This document shows, piece by piece, positions 44,571 through 56,161 of a DNA stretch of 64,000 bases. A program made the position numbers and the translations under genes. Below the pieces are notes generated by a model. That model did not search any database, was not told the origin of the DNA, and worked only from the letters and a program-made list of their open reading frames with translations. Every line of letters begins with the position of its first letter. Within the stretch, counting starts at the first letter, position 1. Origin of the DNA: Allium sativum (lineage: Eukaryota; Streptophyta; Magnoliopsida; Asparagales; Amaryllidaceae). The stretch is from positions 493,484,453 through 493,548,452 of the forward strand of contig CM060923.1 in the NCBI GenBank assembly GCA_030737875.1, written 5' to 3'.

Positions 44571-45368
44571 GCATCATATCTCTTTCTAAGAGTATACCCT
44601 TGATCCTTGTTTTCCTGCGGAACTTACTCGCATGTTTTTTTTTATCCTCCCGGTCCCATTCTCGGTCCTATTTCTGTCGAGAGGTATGATTTATTGGCTA
44701 GTAATACATGTTAGGGTTTGGAGGGGTCCGTTAGGTTGACTAAACCTTTTGGGCTTTTATAGGATTGGGTTGGGTTGGGAAGGGATTTCTTGTAATCCGA
44801 AAGGAGTATATCCTGCTTATCATCCCGATCTCTTTGTAGCATATCTTTGCTATCCATGATTATCTAGTTTATCATGTTGATCTTGTCATGAGAACCTTAG
44901 GTAGAAACCCTTTGGATGAAATATGTGTTTGAGACATGTTATGCTTGATGGTTGCAAGTGGTTGCAAGTGTTTGCAAGTGGTTACTCGTGGATGCATTAT
45001 ACACGTTAGGCACTAGATCGGCTCACACACTCCTCATATTGCATATGCATGACTGTTTATGCTTATTCATGGATGAAAATTGGGTGTTATCACATGGATG
45101 TTGCATATGGGTGTATGTTATGTGCACACATATAGATGTTATACATTATGTTAGGAATTGCATACATATGGATTCATTTCACTAACATAATTCGCATTGA
45201 TGATATTTGCATTAGATAAGTACATATACACACACCTTTGCATATGTTCATGCAACATTTAGAATCTTGTAAGGACAATGATTGCTCGTGGATGATGTTT
45301 TGAGTAGATGGATGTTGGATGGTAGGATACGTTCTTCCTAACTTGAAGATTTCGGGGACGAAATCCTT

Positions 45369-45382
45369 TAAGGAGGGGAGAA
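45369..45382 (+). other. Z polypurine tract
   Basis: AAGGAGGGGAGAA-type run directly before TGTAAC of the 3' LTR. Confidence 0.85.
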
Positions 45383-45660
45383 TGTAACAACCCGTATTTT
45401 CAATAACCTATTATAACAGAAATCGAGGCAGAATTTAATTCTAAAATCTGAATCAAGGGAAACGGGCTATGCCATTGCGTTCGTCTCGGAAAAATACGCG
45501 AAATAGAGTCCGAGTTTTCGAAAATCGGAGTCCGTATGACCCGATTAAGGCCCAACGAAGTTTTCAGAAAATTCCTAAGTAAAAACAGATTTCAAATTCA
45601 AACCTGAATTTGGAAAAATTGGGCCAGTTGGGCCAGGCGGGAAAAATTCCCGCCACAGTA

Positions 45661-45733
45661 CCCAAGTCGACAGCCCTGTCGACTTGGGAGTCGACTAGGT
45701 CTGACCAGGTCGACAGCCCTGTCGACTTGGCTC
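45661..45733. repeat. GTCGAC cassette, Z 3' LTR
   Basis: Five GTCGAC sites against four in the 5' LTR. Confidence 0.8.
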
Positions 45734-46206
45734 AGACGTGCAGTCCTGCCTGTGCACCATTTTGGGTTTGTGATTGAGCTTGGGGGCCAGATTCAATTTG
45801 GAGGGCTGAGATGAGAACTAGGGTTTAATCATATGGTCTAAATCACTAGCCTAATCTATAAATAAGACCCTAACCTACCCTAAATCCTCATTATTCATTC
45901 TAGCAACTAAACTATGGCAAAATCAATTCTCTCATGGCCTCCACTCTCTTCATACAATTCCTAAACAAATTTCTAAGAGATTTCCATGCATACAAGTGTA
46001 TTTAGGCTTGTATGATCCTCTTTAGCTTGCATTCAAGTCTTGTTTCTCTATTGGCATCTTAAAGGAAGAGTTTTGATCAAGTTTGCTTGCATTTTTGGGG
46101 TTTTTGGTTGCATAAGGGTTTTCTTACATTTGCTATACTCATTTGAGTTCGCATAAGCATTGTAAGCCCTATTCCTTTCATACTTAAACTCTAAAGTTAA
46201 ATGTAT

Positions 46207-46490
46207 GATATGCAAGTTGTCATATGTTATGCAAGTTTTGTTATGCAAGTTTAGTATGCAAGTTGTCATATGTTATGCAAGTTTGTTTATGCGAGTATGA
46301 TATGCAAGTTGTCATATGTTATGCAAGTTTGTTTATGCAAGTATGATATGCAAGTTGTCATATGTTATGCAACTTTGTTTATGCAAGTATGATATGCAAG
46401 TTGTCATATGTTATGCAAGTTTGTTTATGCAAGTATGATATGCAAGTTGTCATATGTTATGCAAGGTTGTTTATGCAAGTTTGTTATGCA
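46207..46490. repeat. 46-bp tandem array, Z 3' LTR
   Basis: One unit more than 38833-39070; the extra unit contains GCAACTTTG. Confidence 0.85.
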
Positions 46491-47050
46491 AGTTTGGGAT
46501 GGTCATATGGTTCATGTTATCATGTTATGCAAGCTTATCTTGAGTATGTGAACATAAAGCTTCAAGCTTTATGCCAAAGGTTGCATTTTGGCAACATGTA
46601 AGTTATCATATCACATATGATAACTTGCATGTGAGGCTAAATGCGAACTTGTGGCCATTTCTACATGTCATTTAGCACCATGTATCATGAATATGCCAAG
46701 TTTAGTTTTATGCATGTTTTTGGGGCCTAAAAATGTAATATGCAAGTGTATGAACACATGAACCTTTCATATGCCACCATGTTGAACTTGTGGCTTTAAC
46801 ATTTTATGTCATGATTATGCCAAGTTCGCTCTTTCTATCCTTTATGCGCTATTGCGATATGTAAGCAATGGGATTGCGTTTGGGGTTGGGTAAACTTAAA
46901 AGACATAAAAACATGAGCTTGGGAATTTACGTATTAAGTTAGGTCTACCCATTGGGAATTTACCTATTAAGTTAGGTCTACCCAATTGCTTGAAAATTTG
47001 TAACATGTTTTGGAAACATGATGGACATGACACTTAGAAAAGATAAGTGT

Positions 47051-47243
47051 GGCCAACTCGAGGTTGGGTTGAGTTTGTAGCGTAAACCTACCCGGAACCG
47101 ACCGGCCTAACTAGTTGCTACAAACAATAGGACCCAATGTGAGAAGTTGGCCATGTTGTACCTTGGACCCGAGGTTAGACCAAGTTGTGGTGTAAAGCTA
47201 CCCGGACCCGCCCGGCTTAACTAGTAACCACAACAAAGTCTAA
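47051..47243 (+). other. Tandem covarying stem-loops, Z 3' LTR
   Basis: Same as 39631-39823, all paired arms unchanged. Confidence 0.8.
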
Positions 47244-48585
47244 TGTGAGAGGTTAAGGCGCATTAATTAATTAATGCCTCATGATTAGGGTTAAGTCATG
47301 GACCATTTAATACTTAACCAATTTGGGCTTGATCGGGGTTAAGTCGTGAACTCATCTTTACACTTAACCAAGTTAATCCATGATTAGTGAAGGGGTTAAA
47401 CCGTACTTAACCCACTAGAAAAATCCTAGCAATGGGGGTCCACTCCAGCAGTAATCCCTAGTTTGTATCATTATGGCCCTACGGACTAGGCTAGGGTGAG
47501 GGCACAATTACTGAACTGGAGGTAAGGGGCCAAAAAGCGACGGCAGGGGGTACGCCGGTGTAGTTCCGGACGGACTATGGTCGTGCACGTAGTACGGAGC
47601 CGGGGAAATCATGCACGGATACCAGTAGATCGAGACTGTACACTCATGTTTATGGTGTCCAGGGGTTGCCACCCTAGGGCTTGATACACCCGATGGGAGA
47701 CCCGGCACAGTCTGACTACAATCATGTTATTTGGCCGTATTGACACCAACACGTGACGAGTTAGGCTTATGGAGCCGATCGACTAGACCGTTGGGTTGGA
47801 CTTCGTGGTGGGGTCACTTCATGTTATTGGACTTCGTGGTGGGGTCACTTCATGTTATTGGACTTCGTGGTGGGGTCACTTCATGTTATTGGACGTCGTG
47901 GTGGGTCACTTCATGTTATTGGACCTCGTATGAGGGTCACTTCATGTTATTGAGCCAAAGCTTGGGCCATGGGATCAATACTTGTTTATTCAAGTCATGT
48001 TAGTTTGCTAGTTCACCTGTGGTGCAAAAACTTAATCCTGATTATGCGATGACACCTTTATCTACTTTGTTAGTATATCATAATGCTAGTATCCTTATGT
48101 TCATCCCTGCAGCTCATACCAGTTAGCTTTATCAGTTTACATTGATTGTAGTAGGGCTTACTCAGTCTTTTTGACTGACCTGTTTTCTTTCGCCTCTTTT
48201 CTTCCGTTCCCCCCCCCAGGTTCTCAGGGAGGGAATACAGGAGCTTAGCTGCTTTTCTTGGATAGCTCATGTATGCTTTGACTTGAGCTCGCTATGGTTT
48301 TTCCACTTGGGGATAGCTACCTTATGTTTTCCTTTTCAGTTTTCAGATGATGTGGTTTTATGTACTAGACTTGTTTATTTAGAAAATTGATTATGTTGTA
48401 CCAGACTTGATTTTGAAATGGTATAAAATCTTCCGCTGTTTTATCTATGTTATTTACTCTGTTTACATATACACATATGTTCTTGTTCTGCCTTGATATA
48501 TCATTATGCATGTTTACCTGATTCAAACGCCCCTCCAAAGTCAGAGTGCTTGCAAGAGACACCCTGGCGGAGGCGGGGTGTTACA

Positions 48586-48616
48586 CTTAACGTTATAGAA
48601 TTCACGGAGTGTTACA
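48586..48616 (-). repeat. W2 3' LTR, end piece with right CTTAA duplication
   Basis: CTTAA at 48586-48590 is the right copy of the Z duplication; 48591-48616 is the outer 26 bp of the W2 LTR, ending (plus strand) in GAGTGTTACA. Confidence 0.95.
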
Positions 48617-48640
48617 TTCTCCCCCCCCCCCCCCCCTTAC
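48617..48640 (-). other. W2 polypurine tract
   Basis: A run of about 17 G followed by AGAA on the minus strand. From here to 49200 is 3' untranslated sequence like 4400-4910 of W1; no gene. Confidence 0.8.
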
Positions 48641-49209
48641 AAGGATTTCGTCCTCGAAAGCTTCAAGTTAGGTAGAATGTATATCCTACCATCCAACAGT
48701 CCATCTACTCAACCAACAAACACAGGCATCCACTTTCCTTAAAAGACTTCTAATGCTTCATGATCATATGCATAGTGTGTGTACATGTCCTTATCTAATG
48801 CAGAAATCAGGCGGTCTACTGATTCAGTTGACCTCCTTAATGCGAATCATGTAAGTGTCATGAATCCATTATGTATGAAATTTTTTTCCTACTCATAATT
48901 CTACATGAGAGCACAACTATTCATACAAATGCAACGACCATATGACAGCATATCAAGTTTTCAACCATATATAAATAAGAATACATATATGCATATGCAG
49001 TATGAAGTGATTGAGCCGATCTAAGACCTAGGTTGTGTGTGTGTATGCATCCACGAGCAACCACTTGCAACCACTTGCAGCCATCAACCATAACATGTTT
49101 CAAATACATGTTTACATCCAAAGGGGTTTCTACCTAAGGATAAAGGATAATATCGAGGAGATATACCTAAAAAGATAGATACAAGCACAACTTAAGAAAA
49201 AGAGAGGTC

Positions 49210-49523
49210 AAATATGTACCCTCAAAAAGGAGAGGGTAGGCAGCGCGTATTCTGTCCTCAGTTTCCCAAGTCGCGTCTTCGTCGGCGTCGCTCCACTAAA
49301 CTTTAACGAGTTTGACTTCGCGGTTTCGTAGCTTTTTCACTTCAGTTCCTATGATGCGTGTTGGAACTTTCCTCACAATTGCTTCACGTTCCACTTTAGC
49401 TTCTTCTAGAATGCTTGGCTCCACCACTTCCGCCGATTCATGTAGACATTTCTGGAGATGAGAAACGTGAAAGACGTTGTGAATTCCAGCCAATCTTTTA
49501 GGCAGATCTACTCTATAAGCCAT
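49210..49523 (-). pseudogene. W2 chromodomain end
   Basis: MAYRVDLPKRLAGIHNVFHVSHLQKC, then LRNREVKLVKV, a stop at 49296-49298 (TAG for the Gln of VQW), and WSDADEDATWETEDRIR beyond it. It matches the W1 chromodomain closely. Confidence 0.85.
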
Positions 49524-51111
49524 TTTCCCAATCTTCTCGATGATAGGGAACGGTCCTACAAATCTTAGTGCTAGCTTTCATGCGGATCCAAAGCGAACGA
49601 CGTTCCTTAAAAGGGATACCTTAAGGAAAACCCTGTCCCCAACCTTAAACTCAAGGTCGGTCCTTCTTTTGTTGACGTAGGATTTCTGTCTGTCTTGGGC
49701 TATCTTCATTCTCCCACGTATCAAGTCCACATTCTCTGAAGTTTCTCGAATCATGTCTGGCCCAAGTATAAGCTTATCTGTAGACTCCCACCAACAAGTT
49801 GGTGATTTCACGGTCTTCCATACAAGGCTTCGAAGGGTGTCATGCCGATGGTAGCTTGGTAGCTGTTGTTGTAGGCAAATTCCACTAAAGGAAGGTGATC
49901 CTCCCACATCCCTCCAAAGTCAAGAACGCAAAGTCTTAAAATATCCTCTAAAACTCTATTCACCCTTTCCGTTGGCCATCTGTTTGGGGGTGATAGGCTG
50001 TGCTCAAATATAACTGTGTGCCTACAACTTCTTGCAGACTCCGCCAAAACTCACTTGTGAAAATAGGGTCTCGGTCAATAACAATGATGGAGGGTATCCC
50101 ATGGAGTCTAACTATTTCCTTGAGATAAAGAGATGCTAAAGATGAGGCAGTCCTTCTACTCTTGATAGGTATAAAGTGGGCGCTTTTAGTAAGCCTATCC
50201 ACTACTACCCAAATGCTAGTGTTGCCTCTTCTCCACCTAGGCAGTCCATCAATGAAGTCCGTTGAAATGCTATTCCACTTCCACTGTGGGACCTCTAGAG
50301 GGTGAAGTAGTCCTCCAGGCTTCTTTTGTTCCTCCTTGACCCGTTGGCAGGTCATGCACTTAGAAACGAAATCTGCCACGTCTTGCTTCATGCTGCTCCA
50401 AAAGAAAGTCCTTTTTATATCCTTGTACATCTTATCACCGCCAGGGCGTATAGTCATCTTGGAATGATGCGCTTCCTCGAGAACCTTCTTTGTCAACTCC
50501 CTTGCTTGTGGGACGCATAATCTTCCATCTCGTCTCAGCCAACCCTTATCATCGATGGCGTATCTACTAAGGTGACTAGAAGTCTCACCCCTAATAAGTT
50601 TATCAATCACATCAACAAGCTGAGGGTCTTCACGTTGTGCTGCCCCTATTGAGTCCAAGAGAGTAGGGCGTACTTCGAGAGATGCTAGCAAACCCGGTAC
50701 AAAATCCGAGGAGGGCCTAAAGTTGAAACTGGCTATATACTCCAAGTTTTGCCTTTCCACAAAGAGAGGGCTTAGGGTCAGTTTCTTTCGGCTCAACGCG
50801 TCTACTACCACGTTGCCTTTTCCGGGAGTATAGGAAATTTCAAAATCATACGAGGCAAGAAACTCCATCCATCTTTGCTGCCTCAAGTTAAGATCCTTCT
50901 GGGAGAAGAGGTATTTCAACGATTTATGGTCAGTGTATAATTCAAACTTCTCACCTAGGAGATAATGGCGCCAAGACTTAAGTGCAAAGACGATGGCGGC
51001 CAACTCAAGATCGTGGGTTGGGTAGTTCTTTTCATGAACCTTCAATTGTCTTCCGCCATAAGCTACTACCCTTCCTTCTTGCATTAGAACAGCGCCTAGT
51101 CCGTTCCACAT
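49524..51111 (-). pseudogene. W2 RNase H end and integrase
   Basis: The main frame 49960-51111 runs from the RNase H ([49 protein letters not shown] with the last Asp kept) through the integrase zinc motif ([11 protein letters not shown], with His-to-Arg at the second His; CMTC) and core ([26 protein letters not shown]). A 1-base loss near 49972 shifts the frame; 49808-50047 continues with [12 protein letters not shown] second shift near 49810 and a third near 49575 follow. The D, D, E residues are readable but not in one frame. Confidence 0.9.
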
Positions 51112-52560
51112 GCATCCGTGTATACTGTGAATAATTTGCTTCCGTCAGGAAGAGTTAGAACTGGGGCTGTTGTAAGAGCCCTTTTTAATCATTGGAAAGC
51201 AAACTCGCAGTCCAAATCCCAAGTGAACGCCAGATTCTTCTTGGTTAGCCTTGTGAGTGGGGCTGAGATTTTCGCAAAATCCCTAATAAAATTTCAGTAA
51301 AAACTGGCTAGCCCAAGAAAGCTTCGAACTTCGGTTGCATTTCTTGGTGTCTTCCAATCTTGCACAGCCACCACTTTCGCGGGGTCCACAGCCAACCCTT
51401 CTTTGGACACTATATGCCCAAGAACCCTTACTTCTTTTCTCCAGAAGTGACACTAGGAGAATTTGGCTTTTAGTTGATGTGCACGGAGAGTATCCATGAT
51501 TGCTTTCAGATGCTGAGCATGTTCTTCCTCACTCTTTGAGAAGATTAAGATATCATCTACGAAGACAACCACAAATTTGTTGAGGAATTCTCGGAACACC
51601 CTGCTCATTAGGTCTACGAAATAAGAGGGTGCGTTTGTTAAGCCGAAAGGCATGACAAGCCACTCGAAGAAACCGTCTGGGGTTTTGAACGATGTCTTAT
51701 CAATGTTGTCTTCAGCTGCTCTTAGCTGATGGAACCCAGTTGCTAGATCAAGTTGGGAGAAGACCGTCGCACCTACAAGCTAATCAAACAAATCGTCGAT
51801 TCAGGGAAGAGGGTGCCTATTTTTCTTGGTCAATTTGTTTAACTCCCTATGGTCGACGCAAAGGCGAAGCGAACCGTCTGCTTTGGTTGCGAACACCACT
51901 GGAGCACCCTATTCCAAAATGCTCCGTCTAATGAACCCCTTTTCGAGAAGTTCTTTAACCTGCTTACTGAGCTCCTTTCTCTCCCTTAGAGCATTGTTTC
52001 TGACAGGTAAAGCTACAGGCTTTGCGTTATCCACAAGATATATGCGGAAGTCTATTTCCTGCCTCGGAGGTAAGCCTTACACTTCCTCAAAGACATCCGG
52101 ATATACCTGGAATACTCTCACTGATTGCAAATTCTCATCAGAAGCATCAAGCGACTCTAGATAACTAAGCATAACAGCATTCAAGGGATTACAAGAAATT
52201 TCTAGACTGTTACCAAGCCAAGTCAAGAGTCTAACTACTCTTTTCTCACAGTCAAGAATGGCACTATTACTGGATAACCAGTCCATGCCTAAGATCAAAC
52301 CATATCCCGAGAAGCCCAAAACAAAGGTATTACAACTAAACTCAACGCTGAGAATAGAGATTTTCAAACCCAAACAAACCATTGACAAGTAAGCGGAGCC
52401 CCCAATTGGATTTGAAACAACTAAGGGATCTTCTACCATACTAGTGTCTAGATGCAAAGATTCTACTAAGGCAGATGAAATAAAAGAGTGTGATGCGCCA
52501 GAGTTAAAAAGTGTACGAACTGGATGATCATAAAGATAGACTACACTTTCTACAGAAATA
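51112..52560 (-). pseudogene. W2 protease, reverse transcriptase and RNase H start
   Basis: PR: the active site reads LFNSGASHS (AAC at 52503-52505), so the catalytic Asp is Asn; the rest of PR (VFSG-type, LGMDWLSSNSAILDCEK) is good. [52 protein letters not shown] with both Asp. RNase H starts near 51180 (FTVYTD) and a base loss near 51102 shifts the frame. Stops: near 52077, 51780, 51453 and 51298, among others. The protein would process and copy element RNA; it is dead. Confidence 0.9.
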
Positions 52561-52678
52561 TTACTACCTTGTTCTCAATATAGGATTGAGAAGATAAGCA
52601 AGATAAAACAAAGCGTTTATAAGAAAAAGTTAAAGTGGTACCCCCAGAAGGTCCTGCTTGCGGGCCTCACCCTTGCTT

Positions 52679-52951
52679 CTAAGGGCAGTTCTTACTGATA
52701 TGTCCAATATCACCACACTGAAAGCATGCCCCCATCTTCATCTTCTTCTTTCTACAATCCTGGACTATATGCCCAACAATGCCACAGAAATAACATTTCC
52801 TTTTCTCATGTGTCTTGTTATTATTGTTGTGGTCCTTTCCTCCTTGACTATTATTCGTCTTCTTGTTATGCGATTTTTCCGCTTGTTGTTTCGCGCAGAG
52901 GAGGAGGAGGAGTAAAAGTGTCTGTAGCTGGGGAGTAAGGTCCCCAGACAT
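52679..52951 (-). pseudogene. W2 Gag with capsid domain deleted
   Basis: Starts at the family ATG (52951) but after about ten residues goes directly to the Lys/Asn-rich linker and two complete zinc knuckles (CYFCGIVGHIVQDC, CFQCGDIGHISKNC), 90 residues in all against about 306 in W1. The missing about 0.6 kb is the capsid-like domain needed to build a particle. The knuckles alone could in principle still bind RNA. Confidence 0.85.
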
Positions 52952-53121
52952 GCTGAAACAGAAAGGAAAAATTCAAAACGAAGGATAGAGAGGGATAGAT
53001 AGGGCACATGGCTTTGGGGGATTTTGTCTTTTTATAAATATAACACTTTTTCTAAATGCTTCTTTAAATTTTCTTTTTGAAAACAATTTTCAAAAACTTT
53101 TATCTTGTCTGGTAAACCTAT

Positions 53122-53133
53122 GCTCTGATACCA
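53122..53133 (-). other. W2 primer-binding site (initiator tRNA-Met)
   Basis: TGGTATCAGAGC on the minus strand, two bases from the 5' LTR. Between here and Gag (52951) is an untranslated leader. Confidence 0.95.
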
Positions 53134-54255
53134 AGTGAAACACCCCACCTCCATTAAGGTCACTCACAAAGGGAATGCCTTAACTTTGGTGGAGGTTTAT
53201 AAGTAAAAGCCACAGATAAACTCAAGATAGATATAAATACACATATTTTAAACAGCGGAAACCAAACAAACTTTTATTTCATCAATACGTGTATCAAACA
53301 AAGATTTCCATAATTGTCTCAAAATACTTCCAACATTACAACCTCATAACTGCCTTGATTATTAAAGAAGCATGAAAACATAAATAAAGTGACAAAAATC
53401 CCCATAGTGATATCCAGATCCATTATCCGAGCAAGAAAGATCCAAATCATACATCTATGTTCTTGGTGCTTGTAAAGAGCCTGACTGAGTTGAGCTGATT
53501 CCTCCCTGTGGACCTGGGGGGGGGGGGGGAAACGAAAGAAAAGAAGACAAAAAGAAAATTGGGTCAGACATAAAGCCTGAGTAAATCTAGTAAATCTTCA
53601 ATATGTGAATAAGAAAAGGGTATGATGGATGTAAACCAAAAATAGGAAAGTGTCACCAGCTAAGGAAGTGTCGAATGTACTATCGCACCCATACTATATC
53701 TCTGCACCTATTTGAGTTTATTCTAACTGGCACCCCGCGGTGAGGGTGAATAATCCCTATTTTCTAAAGATCGGCTCCTACTTGCGTTAACGTGTGTCAT
53801 ACGACCCCTAAGAATTGTAGATACCTATGCTGGTCCCACCATGGGGTGTATCAAGACCCATGGTGGCGGCCCGACACAAATCCTAGAAGGCATAGGTTAT
53901 ACTACTGGTGTCCCCAGTGCCCTGGTTGTCTGCTCCAGAGTGTGTGCACGCCCGCACCCCGTTAGACATGCACTGTGCACCCACCGTCGTCGTTTGACCG
54001 CTTACAGTCAGCCCAGTAATCGTGCCCCACCCTGCCTAGTTTTTAGGGTACCGTTGATACCTAACTTTGGGTTACTGCTGAAACGGGTCCCTCGTTACCA
54101 GGATTTTCTAGTCAAACATGTTAAGTGGTTAAGTGTCTGTATTTACCTAACCCCAGCCATCAATTCTTGTTAATATGTTTAAATTGGTTAAGTGTTATAG
54201 TTGACTTAACCCTACCATCTGTCCTTAGCCTCTTAGGAGCACAAGACCACTCACA

Positions 54256-54439
54256 TTAGAGAGGTATTGTTACGGTTACTGGATGTACCGGTCGGTTCCG
54301 GGCAGGTTTACACCATAGCTCAGTCTAACCTCGGGTCCTTATTGGGCTCAATGCTTAACCACCCACATTGGATAAGTATTGTTGTGACTACTGGACAGTT
54401 GGGCGGGTCCGGGCAGGTTTACATCACAACTCAATCCAA
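54256..54439 (-). other. Tandem stem-loop pair, W2 5' LTR
   Basis: Units 54256-54328 and 54368-54439. Two arm bases of the first unit have mutated (TTAGAG, CCATA), otherwise as 36150-36333. Confidence 0.7.
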
Positions 54440-55678
54440 CCTCAGGTTAAGCATATCGTGTTTTCTAAGTTTACATATTTTATTAATTCTCAACTATATG
54501 TAAATGTCATTTCTTTTTATTTTTAGGTATTTCAATTCATACCGCTTATATGTCGTAGTCATTGGCATGTGCCAAACATGCCAACATATATTTTCATATT
54601 TTACACCCAACGTTATTACCCCCGTTTGTTCGCAACGTTATAACATGTGTTGGGCTTGTCACAATTCAGCCCAACTTTATAAACGTGAGGAAAAGTGGAA
54701 ATCAAGAACATGTAATACATAAAGGTGTGTGGCGCATGAACTTGCAATTTGGCGATTCAACTAACATATAACATGGGTCATGTGAACTTGCATTCAAATG
54801 AAAGTATGACTAAATAGGTGACATATGAAATGGCATAGTTTAGGCAAATACAAACTTGTGTTTAAACATGTTAACTTGGCATAATATCAACCACAAAACT
54901 AGCATGTTGTATATTCACAAAAATGTACAATTTTTACATCTAATCATATAGCCTATTTCAACATGAACTTGCATAGTTTCTAAAACCCAAACGATGTTTG
55001 ACATAGAACCAATTATATTTTGCAAATAAACATGAACTTGCATAGTTTATGAAACATAGATCCAATTATACTTGCAAACATAGATCTAATTATACTTGCC
55101 AATAAACATAAGGATGATATCATAGGTTTTGGGTCATGTAGGCATAAAAGGTCTATAACATGTTTACATAAATTCTAATTTAGACTAAGGGAATATACAT
55201 AGACCATGCCATCGACATATACAAAAAGGGATCAATTTCTAGTTTTGCCACAAGCTTGCAAGTGCCATTGTTTTTCATATACAATTATTTAATAGGCTTG
55301 CATCAAATAATTTATGCCACAAACATCAATACACAAGTCATGATAGAACCATTACAATACACAAAGATTATATCAACACGATTCTATTTTAATTTACATC
55401 GAATCACATCACAGTTTTTATTCATATTTTGAAAGGTCACTATACTTACAACGTGTGATGAATTCTTGTTTTCTGATTTGGAGATGCTCTCCTTTGGGTA
55501 GCAAAGTTGCGTTGAATGATTTTAATCTTCTTCAAATTTGATTCGCCTCTTAGGCTTGTTGGCTTGTCTCTAGGCTTTCCAATTGACGGCCATTCCTGGT
55601 TCCTCTCCAGCAGCATGACGTCTTTTCTATTCTATTATTTGTGTGAATTTAGGGTTATACTTGAGTTGTATTTATAGA

Positions 55679-55687
55679 ATTTTAAAT
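55679..55687 (-). promoter_or_regulatory. LTR TATA box, W2 5' LTR
   Basis: CTATAAATA on the minus strand; would drive W2 genomic RNA. Confidence 0.6.
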
Positions 55688-55849
55688 TGTTTTGAGCCGT
55701 CGGATGAAGATAGGAGGAATCTAGACCATACAAAGTTCAAAGAGCCACTCAAAAGGTGACATGTAAGCCCTAGTGACTCAGCCAAGCATCTGAATTCGAC
55801 CAGACCCTGACCAGGCCAGCTAGGGCCCGACCAACAGGTCTTTCTGACC

Positions 55850-55950
55850 TTGGCGCACTTGGCAAGTGCGCCAGGCTAAAAATTTACTAGTGCACTTCCC
55901 AAGTGCGCCAGTTCAGCTTTGTTCTGGCGCACTTCCCAAGTGCGCCAGTG
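55850..55950. repeat. GGCGCACTT palindrome cassette, W2 5' LTR
   Basis: Three hairpin units of the type TGGCGCACTT-NN-CAAGTGCGCCA (one opening with AGTGCACTT). The 3' LTR has fewer. Confidence 0.8.
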
Positions 55951-56161
55951 CATTCTGACCCGTTTTCTAGTTTTTCTGCCCAACTTCATTCGTCCATATC
56001 TTCTTCATACGATATCCGATTCACGGAAACTCGGACTCTATCTCAAGAAGAATTCCGAGACAAACGCAATGGCGTAACCCATTTCCCTTAATTTTTTCAT
56101 TTATAAATAATTATACTTTAATTTGTGAAGCTTAACCTTAAAGAATTCACGGGGTGTTACA

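Larger units (their letters stand above)
38021..48585 (+). mobile_element. Z, chromovirus-type LTR retrotransposon inserted in the W2 LTR
   Basis: LTRs 38021-41171 and 45383-48585, internal region 41172-45382, TSD CTTAA. Gag is largely intact, while PR, RT and integrase are badly broken and RNase H is missing. The LTRs are very alike by eye, so it is the youngest insertion in the nest. Confidence 0.95.
45383..48585 (+). repeat. Z 3' LTR
   Basis: 3,203 bp, very similar to 38021-41171. The 52-bp length difference comes mainly from one more 46-bp unit and one more GTCGAC unit, less six C in the C tract. Stem-loop pair at 47051-47243, 31-bp array at 47798-47951, TATA box at 45856-45864. Confidence 0.95.
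35037..56161 (-). mobile_element. W2, chromovirus-type LTR retrotransposon inserted in the X LTR
   Basis: LTRs of about 3.0 kb (left one split by Z), internal region 48617-53135 (4,519 bp), minus orientation, TSD TGTCT. A close relative of W1: same order, primer site and start context. Its internal region is 616 bp shorter than W1's, mainly because of a Gag deletion. Confidence 0.95.
53136..56161 (-). repeat. W2 5' LTR
   Basis: 3,026 bp, uninterrupted partner of 35037-38020 plus 48591-48616. G tract of 14 (53516-53529), stem-loop pair 54256-54439, TATA box 55679-55687 (minus), palindrome cassette 55850-55950. No gene; its short ORFs mirror those of the other LTR. Confidence 0.95.
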
